The notes below the pieces were generated by a model that searched no databases, had not been told where the DNA came from, and saw nothing but the letters and a program-made list of their open reading frames with translations. Both the position numbers and the translations under genes were made by a program. DNA of 64,000 bases, taken from assembly GCF_001625595.1 (NCBI RefSeq), contig NZ_AUXT01000210.1, positions 1-64,000 of the forward strand. The letters are read 5' to 3'. The DNA is from Pseudoalteromonas luteoviolacea NCIMB 1942 (lineage in GTDB: Bacteria; Pseudomonadota; Gammaproteobacteria; Enterobacterales; Alteromonadaceae). Below are positions 59,301-64,000 of the stretch, piece by piece (position 1 is the first letter of the stretch; each line of letters begins with the position of its first letter).

Positions 59301-60995
59301 GACAACCGACCTCTGATGCAAAAGCAAGTGGAGTTTAGGTTTGCAGATTTAACCGGTCGTGCTGACTTGACCACGTATAAAGGTAACACCGACGGCGATG
59401 GACAAGTAAAAACCCTCATTGAAGGGGGGGTGATACCTGGGGCACTTGTTGTTGAAGCGTGTTACCTGCCAGATGATAAAATAGCAGAAGCGGCGTTGAC
59501 CAATCAGTTTCCAACTTGCTGGCAATCTAAAATTACGCAATGTACAGCAGATCCAACGCTAAAGTTTTGTGAGTTACCCGACGGTATCAATGGATTTGTT
59601 TTAATCTCAGGGGACGAGCAAGTGAACGCTGTATCGTCTGGTGTAATTCTGTCTTCAGGCGTACCAGATCAGGACAGCTTTGATGCTGCGCCTGAGAATG
59701 CAATTATAAACGCACAAAACTATGTAGGTGTGTTCACTAACATTAGCGTCTTTTTTGGTGATCAGTTTAATCAGTTAACAAGAGATGATCTAGTTGCCAA
59801 TGTCCTTGCTGAGAGCGGCGTTGTAGGTAACATAGATGGCACTGGTGGTGCAGAAACTTATCAATGTTTTGCAGAGCAAGGCGTGTGTAATGTGCAGTGG
59901 CGAGCGCAAGGCACACTCCCATTTACCGAAGATAAATGGGAAAACAAAATCAGTGATGTTTGTGACACCTATCAAGGTCAGCCAGCTCCATGTATTGGAG
60001 ATTTCCCAACTGAGGTTGACTTGCCAGGAGGCGGGACTCGAAAGGTGGTAAGAGGTGCGCGCGTTACGATTTTGGCAACAACTAAAGGTCAAGAGAACTT
60101 CCACGATAAGCCGTCGTCGGACACTGTAACAAGAACAAACGGTATATTTGATATCGGTGAATTCCAGCCGCTTAACGATGATTTGCCTGAGGCTTTTATT
60201 GATTTTAATGAAAATGGTGTTTTTGACGCTGTAGAGTGTGATGCAAGCAATGGCGTGGAAAATGATCCCTGTGAACCAACCCTGAGCAATGGTGGGCACA
60301 ATGAATCGTTCCTTGATGCAAATAATAATGGCTTATATGATGGTGTACCCGCAGATCCAACCACAGGCATATACAACGGATTGCTTTGCGGAGAAGCTGC
60401 TGAAGCCGCTGGACAGTGTAGCAAGGATTTAGTTGATATACGCAAGCAGTTTGAAATTGTTGCATCAAGTGATGAAGTTTATGCGCGATTTGTTGTAAAT
60501 AAATCACACTTTGTTGATGAGCCTGATGGTGTAAACACCGCGTGTACGAACCCTGTGGGACCTGTAGGTCCAGATAATGAAATCAAGACATTACCTGTGC
60601 GCGGGTTACTCGGGTTAGAAGCAACTGAAAGCTCTGACTATTGTGACATAAACGAAATCGTACTAAGCGATTTTGATGGTGATGAGAATAATGAGACTGA
60701 ATTAGTAACCGTCGAGATATACTACTCAGATATTTACGGAAATAGCTTACCCGTAGGCACAGAAATCAACATTACAACTGAGAATGGCCTGATTACTGTT
60801 CAAGAGTTAGTCGGCACAGTATACGCCAGTGGTGGCGTAGAGAGAGGCAAAGCTGTTGTAAGGGTGACGCCGGAAAACGCCGCAAATAACCTTACCGAAG
60901 GAAATTTGATTGTAACATTTACAATCCCTGATCCGTTAAATGATGGTGAAACTATTGTCAGGACAAAGACAATCACTATACGAGACAACGGTTAA
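56394..60995 (+). CDS. Giant lipoprotein with tandem bacterial Ig-like domains
   Basis: About 1533 residues, unknown function. Start ATG 56394 is preferred, with GAGGGAGA upstream; a TTG seven codons earlier has none. A lipobox FLLTACGGGG marks a surface or periplasmic lipoprotein, followed by a Gly/Asp/Ser linker. About seven Big-1 (invasin-type) Ig-like repeats of about 105 residues follow (to roughly 720), each with a pattern such as ISIRASLTLNGKAVADAPLTFVVD..G..TNNEGIVTVALL..GTGNV, and they end in AGDGG-type joints. A disulfide-rich region (C-pairs) follows, then two EF-hand-like loops DFNENGVFDAVE and DANNNGLYDGVP near 1270-1320, and a final Ig-like part. It probably acts as an extended adhesin-like or scaffold protein. 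Confidence 0.85.
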   Translation: MLSMRWFSTIFMIFLLTACGGGGSIEQDSSGDGSGNDTDDYALELSLESQSGTLELSVGNPIQVQAKVTKDGQILADKLVKFVGDEFSEFNGADSALTNSQGIAVVGIVANSNAGAGTIQASIDVNSETISKSIEYAAAGDGGIQIAVAMKDSSGNDINAQNPLSGELPATVMATLTDNGQPIADKIITFTFDELLNTSSNGKIVTNSNGQASFEVYATQQTGASEITAEYEGTTQTLSYESDGYEFFGLEVYELLIAGLNAQGQETSELSFNTPISIRASLTLNGKAVADAPLTFVVDKALLSSATNVLKTNNEGIVTVALLENNVSGTGNVIANYTIENGQELSRTFTFNSAGDGGLQMTLTVKDDAGEAIDINNKIDADKPGRVEITVTNNNTPVANGIVTVTNGGKAVTVPADGEVETQADGKAKLDLIATQETGLAEVTATFTDPTTNGTVSQNYIYHTSGDPSYTPSAFGLTISGKNTAGDETNELSGNSPLTIEATLLQNGLPFENQRIQFTVNSFGTLDPTSGSVLTDAVGVATIILRDNSVKGAGTITATFTSSAGEAVSRDFNFESTGDGGLLLVIDSIKDDSNNDINAGNQISRIKPGTVTATLTQDGAPVPNALVTFTVDNVATMNPESGRAETNALGQAQVGLLATTVSGVGQVYAEYESLRTNEVIFHSAGDAVVIDGNYSFDIRLLTGCNDGWDAVRNDPDNEIDPVEGGCTEVTSVDSSVIPELFIKLGKVTSDGKEIDNQIIEVVSDKGQVLPNSGKVLTDVNGIALLKLQPGDSDGAGTVTVLFDGETASENFTVGIQELYLQLTANLPASTTPGQTLPELDSGDSFIITAKVFTQSDFAESSLYTQPVDVGFSSICVSQQPTDPLATLDNPVRTQRGLASSTYRASGCKGNDTITASISAADPASYNFFVNDAPVQSLKYVSASNRFIGLPPATGSVAVTSEIIFELIDTDNRPLMQKQVEFRFADLTGRADLTTYKGNTDGDGQVKTLIEGGVIPGALVVEACYLPDDKIAEAALTNQFPTCWQSKITQCTADPTLKFCELPDGINGFVLISGDEQVNAVSSGVILSSGVPDQDSFDAAPENAIINAQNYVGVFTNISVFFGDQFNQLTRDDLVANVLAESGVVGNIDGTGGAETYQCFAEQGVCNVQWRAQGTLPFTEDKWENKISDVCDTYQGQPAPCIGDFPTEVDLPGGGTRKVVRGARVTILATTKGQENFHDKPSSDTVTRTNGIFDIGEFQPLNDDLPEAFIDFNENGVFDAVECDASNGVENDPCEPTLSNGGHNESFLDANNNGLYDGVPADPTTGIYNGLLCGEAAEAAGQCSKDLVDIRKQFEIVASSDEVYARFVVNKSHFVDEPDGVNTACTNPVGPVGPDNEIKTLPVRGLLGLEATESSDYCDINEIVLSDFDGDENNETELVTVEIYYSDIYGNSLPVGTEINITTENGLITVQELVGTVYASGGVERGKAVVRVTPENAANNLTEGNLIVTFTIPDPLNDGETIVRTKTITIRDNG

Positions 60996-61007
60996 GTTTG
61001 ATAAATG

Positions 61008-61034
61008 AAAGGGCCTTTTTTAGGGCCCTTTTTT
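61008..61034 (+). terminator. Rho-independent terminator after the Ig-like lipoprotein gene
   Basis: AAAGGGCC (61008-61015) pairs with GGCCCTTT (61024-61031), 8-base loop and a T run, 13 bases after the stop. Confidence 0.88.
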
Positions 61035-61042
61035 ATTAACGC

Positions 61043-61070
61043 TTGAATTTCCTCACATATCCGCTATATT
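61043..61070 (+). promoter_or_regulatory. Candidate topA promoter
   Basis: TTGAAT (61043-61048) and TATATT (61065-61070) with a 16-base spacer, just after the upstream terminator. The implied leader to topA would be about 175 bases; nothing else is evident in it. Confidence 0.45.
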
Positions 61071-61250
61071 CGCCTTTTTAACAAGTCCAGAGATACAGTT
61101 GAATAAATTTAGAGCAAAAATTGCTTAATTAATCGCTGTTCAGATAAAAGTTAGAATGAAAAGCTTGTAACAATAGGTGTTTGTGGATATACCTATAAAT
61201 AATAACGCCCAATAGGGCACAACAGACAGAATTAGTAAAAATAGGCAAAT

Positions 61251-63884
61251 ATGGGCAAATCGCTAGTAATCGTAGAGTCTCCCGCAAAGGCCAAAACTAT
61301 TAATAAGTATTTGGGCAAAGACTACATTGTTAAATCCAGTGTAGGTCATGTTCGTGATCTACCAACGTCAGGGGCAGGTAAAACCAAAGGTGTTGCAACC
61401 AAATCTCCGGCTGAAGTACGCAAAATGTCTCCTGAAGCAAAGGCGGCATACCGCAAACAAAAAGACTACGCCAATTTAGTTGCAAGAATGGGTATCGACC
61501 CCGAAAAAGGGTGGGAACCACACTATGAGGTGTTACCAGGTAAAGAGAAAGTTGTTCAAGAGCTTACTAAGCTTGCGCAAGATGCTGACCACATCTATCT
61601 CGCAACCGATTTGGATAGAGAGGGGGAAGCGATTGCGTGGCACCTCGAAGAGATCATTGGTGGCGATGCATCAAAGTACAAACGTGTAGTCTTTAACGAA
61701 ATAACCAAAAATGCGATCACTCAAGCGTTTGAAGCACCGGGTCAATTAAATACAGATATGGTGTATGCACAACAGGCTAGACGATTCCTAGACCGTGTTG
61801 TTGGCTTTATGGTATCACCACTGCTTTGGCAAAAAGTGGCAAGAGGCCTGTCTGCTGGACGAGTTCAGTCAGTTGCAGTAAGGCTTTTGGTAGAGCGTGA
61901 AAGAGAAATTAAAGCATTTATCCCAGAAGAGTTTTGGGACATTCACGCAGATACAAAACTAGCCACGACAGATGTCCGCTTTGCAGTGACCAAATTCCAA
62001 GGTCAAGCATTTAAGCCAGTAAATGAAGTACAGGCGTTAAAAGCAGTTTCAGAAATTGAAAATGCCAGCTTGTCTGTTGTTAAAGTTGAAGAAAAACCAA
62101 GCAAGAGTAAGCCGAGTGCACCTTTCATCACATCGACAATGCAGCAAGCTGCAAGTACGAGACTTGGCTATGGCGTAAAGAAAACTATGATGTTGGCTCA
62201 GCGACTATACGAAGCGGGTTACATCACATATATGCGTACAGACTCAACCAATCTATCAAATGATGCCGTTGAGATGTGTAGAGACTACATCCAAGGTAAC
62301 TTCGGAGATAAGTACCTTCCTAATGCACCAATTAAATACAGTGCAAAAGGCAATGCACAGGAAGCACACGAGGCCATCAGACCTTCTGACGTTAATGTAC
62401 TGTCAGGACATGTTGAAGGTGTCGATGCTGACGCTAAAAAGCTGTACGAGTTAATTTGGCGACAGTTTGTTGCATGTCAAATGACGCCAGCAGAATACGA
62501 CTTGACCAACATTACTGTTGGTGCGAATGATTACACCTTAAAAGCACGTGGTCGTGTATTGCGCTTTGATGGTTGGACTAAAGTACAACCATCTGTACGT
62601 AAGAAGACTGAAGAAGAGCAAGCATTACCAGCTGTAACGGTTGGGGATAATGTCGATTTAGTTAACCTAGATCCTAAGCAGCACTTTACTAAGCCACCAG
62701 CAAGGTACAGTGAAGCGAGTTTAGTCAAAGAGCTAGAAAAACGTGGCATCGGTCGTCCTTCTACATATGCTGCAATTATTTCAACCATTCAGGAGCGAGG
62801 CTACGTTAGAGTCGAAAATAGACGTTTCTTTGCTGAAAAAATGGGTGAAATTGTCACCGATAGGCTTGTTGAAAACTTCAACGACCTTATGAACTTTGAC
62901 TTTACTGCGAAGATGGAAGGTCGTTTGGATGATATCGCAGAAGGCGAGCGGGAGTGGACGCAAGTACTCGACAAATTTTATGCTGATTTTTCTGAGCAAT
63001 TAGAACTTGCTGGAAAAGAAGAAGTCGAAGGTGGAATGCGTCAAAACGTAATGGTCGAGACTGACATCGACTGTACTACGTGTGGCAGAAAAATGGGTAT
63101 CCGTACTGCGTCAACAGGTGTGTTCTTAGGCTGTACGGGTTACAGTTTACCGCCTAAAGAACGCTGTACAACAACAATGAACCTTATCTCGGGTGATGAG
63201 GCCATTGATAAGGATACAGAAGACGCAGAAACAGAAAGCTTGAGGCAGAAGAAGCGTTGTCCAAAATGCGAAACCGCTATGGACTCTTACTTAATCGATG
63301 AAACGCGTAAAATCCACGTATGTGGTAATAATCCAGCGTGTGACGGCTATATCGTTGAGCAAGGCACATTTAAAATAAAAGGATATGATGGTCCAGTTAT
63401 TGATTGTGATAAGTGTGGTGCTGATATGCAGCTTAAGTCTGGCCGTTTTGGTAAATACTTTGGTTGTACTAATGAAGAGTGTAAGAATACGCGCAAGCTT
63501 CTTAAAAGTGGTGAACCAGCTCCACCGAAGGAAGATCCAGTACAGCTGCCTGAATTAGAGTGCGAAAAGTCTGATGCCCACTTTGTATTGAGAGATGGTG
63601 CGTCAGGTATTTTCTTGGCAGCGCACACATTTCCTAAATCTCGTGAGACGAGAGCGCCAAAAGTTGCTGAGTTGAAGCGATTTAGAGACCGTATTTCTCC
63701 GAAATTCTATTACTTAGCAGATGCGCCTGAAAAAGACAGCGATGGTAATCTGGCTGTTGTAAGATACTCGCGTAAAACCAAGTCGCAATATGTCATGACA
63801 GAAGTGGATGGCAAGGCGACGGGCTGGAAAGCGACATACGCTGAAGGCAAGTGGGTAGAAGAAGAAAAGAAACGCAAGAAATAA
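61251..63884 (+). CDS. topA: DNA topoisomerase I
   Basis: Type IA topoisomerase that relaxes negative supercoils. The 877 residues include the Toprim domain (SLVIVESPAKAKTINKYL at 4-21; acidic D120 and D122 in LATDLDREGEA), the catalytic tyrosine Y327 in YITYMRTDST, the IGRPSTYAAIISTIQERGYV segment near 501 and three C-terminal four-cysteine zinc ribbons (about 600, 665 and 715: CTTCGRKM, CPKCETAM, CDKCGADM), then further zinc-less ribbon-like repeats. Length equals that of the E. coli enzyme (865). The preceding terminator and long leader suggest independent control, as expected for a supercoiling-sensitive gene. Confidence 0.97.
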   Translation: MGKSLVIVESPAKAKTINKYLGKDYIVKSSVGHVRDLPTSGAGKTKGVATKSPAEVRKMSPEAKAAYRKQKDYANLVARMGIDPEKGWEPHYEVLPGKEKVVQELTKLAQDADHIYLATDLDREGEAIAWHLEEIIGGDASKYKRVVFNEITKNAITQAFEAPGQLNTDMVYAQQARRFLDRVVGFMVSPLLWQKVARGLSAGRVQSVAVRLLVEREREIKAFIPEEFWDIHADTKLATTDVRFAVTKFQGQAFKPVNEVQALKAVSEIENASLSVVKVEEKPSKSKPSAPFITSTMQQAASTRLGYGVKKTMMLAQRLYEAGYITYMRTDSTNLSNDAVEMCRDYIQGNFGDKYLPNAPIKYSAKGNAQEAHEAIRPSDVNVLSGHVEGVDADAKKLYELIWRQFVACQMTPAEYDLTNITVGANDYTLKARGRVLRFDGWTKVQPSVRKKTEEEQALPAVTVGDNVDLVNLDPKQHFTKPPARYSEASLVKELEKRGIGRPSTYAAIISTIQERGYVRVENRRFFAEKMGEIVTDRLVENFNDLMNFDFTAKMEGRLDDIAEGEREWTQVLDKFYADFSEQLELAGKEEVEGGMRQNVMVETDIDCTTCGRKMGIRTASTGVFLGCTGYSLPPKERCTTTMNLISGDEAIDKDTEDAETESLRQKKRCPKCETAMDSYLIDETRKIHVCGNNPACDGYIVEQGTFKIKGYDGPVIDCDKCGADMQLKSGRFGKYFGCTNEECKNTRKLLKSGEPAPPKEDPVQLPELECEKSDAHFVLRDGASGIFLAAHTFPKSRETRAPKVAELKRFRDRISPKFYYLADAPEKDSDGNLAVVRYSRKTKSQYVMTEVDGKATGWKATYAEGKWVEEEKKRKK

Positions 63885-63888
63885 AACC

Positions 63889-63914
63889 AAGGGCCAGCTA
63901 AAGCTGGCCTTTTT
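63889..63914 (+). terminator. Rho-independent terminator after topA
   Basis: GGCCAGC (63892-63898) pairs with GCTGGCC (63903-63909), TAAA loop, flanking A and T pairs and a T run. Shared with the convergent gene to the right. Confidence 0.88.
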
Positions 63915-63921
63915 ACTTTTG

Positions 63922-64000
63922 TTAGTCAGGGTTACGCAGCAGTTTGCTTGCTGTCATCGACGCCTTAGACAAACGTTGTTTAGCTAAAACTCCCTCTAAG
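63922..64000 (-). CDS. C-terminal end of an unidentified gene (cut by the window edge)
   Basis: The minus strand is open from the window end to a TAA at 63922-63924, giving a final 25 residues rich in Lys, Ser and Leu (…SKASMTASKLLRNPD). It is convergent with topA and shares the terminator between them, which is what a real gene would do. Too short to identify. Confidence 0.45.
   Translation of the reverse strand, partial: LEGVLAKQRLSKASMTASKLLRNPD

Noticed and set aside
58892..59419. 175-codon frame on the strand opposite the Ig-like lipoprotein gene
   Set aside because: It lies wholly inside a well-supported gene, has no ribosome site and shows no recognisable protein features; it is a shadow of the repeat coding sequence.
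1..64000. CRISPR array, prophage or restriction-modification genes
   Set aside because: No regularly spaced repeats, phage structural genes or methyltransferase/nuclease pairs were found; the only mobile DNA is the two IS4 copies.

Overview
This window looks like chromosome from a marine gammaproteobacterium of the Alteromonadales, most likely Pseudoalteromonas or a close relative. That call rests on conserved gene blocks (msrC-proQ-prc, pyrD-zapC-rlmKL-uup, comEC-msbA-lpxK-ycaR-kdsB, tcdA/csdE/csdA), moderately AT-rich coding sequence, several sodium-coupled transporters (NhaC, NhaD, an SNF-type symporter, a dicarboxylate symporter) and a 180-kDa-class NAD glutamate dehydrogenase. The genus is inferred from gene content, not from a search. 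Almost all of the window is ordinary core genome; no prophage, CRISPR array or integrative element was seen.

Layout. 1-60: 3' end of a tRNA-Ser and its terminator. 247-4193: a small membrane protein, then msrC, a small acidic protein, proQ and prc, packed like an operon. 4491-5939: nhaC, followed by a decayed IS4-family element (5963-7276). 7485-10295: pepN and a DUF2835 gene. 10341-17475: a four-gene envelope cassette (DUF1302, DUF1329, YCF48-like, MMPL/RND) behind a promoter whose start site is covered by a perfect 18-bp palindrome. 17678-22513: gdhB. 22595-28573: pyrD, zapC, rlmKL, a glutaredoxin-like gene and uup. 28582-30318: a DUF3466 surface protein, followed by the second decayed IS4 copy (30339-31783), inverted relative to the first. 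31846-38976: DUF2062 divergent from comEC-msbA-lpxK-ycaR-kdsB and a pseudouridine synthase, i.e. lipid A flipping, lipid A 4'-kinase and KDO activation. 38978-41416: tcdA convergent with csdA-csdE. 41550-46821: a DUF4136 lipoprotein and an mksF-mksE-mksB condensin operon, divergent from nhaD. 48257-49955: lysC with a small upstream ORF. 50124-52104: DUF924 and an SNF symporter. 52168-56216 (minus strand): ldhA, a glutathione peroxidase, a beta-hydroxyacid dehydrogenase and a dicarboxylate symporter. 56394-60995: a 1.5k-residue Ig-like lipoprotein. 61251-63884: topA, convergent with a gene cut by the window edge.

Most worth a second look: (1) the MksBEF condensin operon, whose order matches Wadjet jetABC but which has no adjacent jetD/mksG nuclease gene; (2) the DUF1302-DUF1329-YCF48-MMPL cassette, which looks like an uncharacterised envelope transport system with its own operator and three stem-loops between genes 2 and 3; (3) the two IS4 copies, both inserted into terminator-like hairpins 20-23 bp after a stop codon; (4) a lysC promoter placed so that its transcript would begin inside the nhaD terminator stem.
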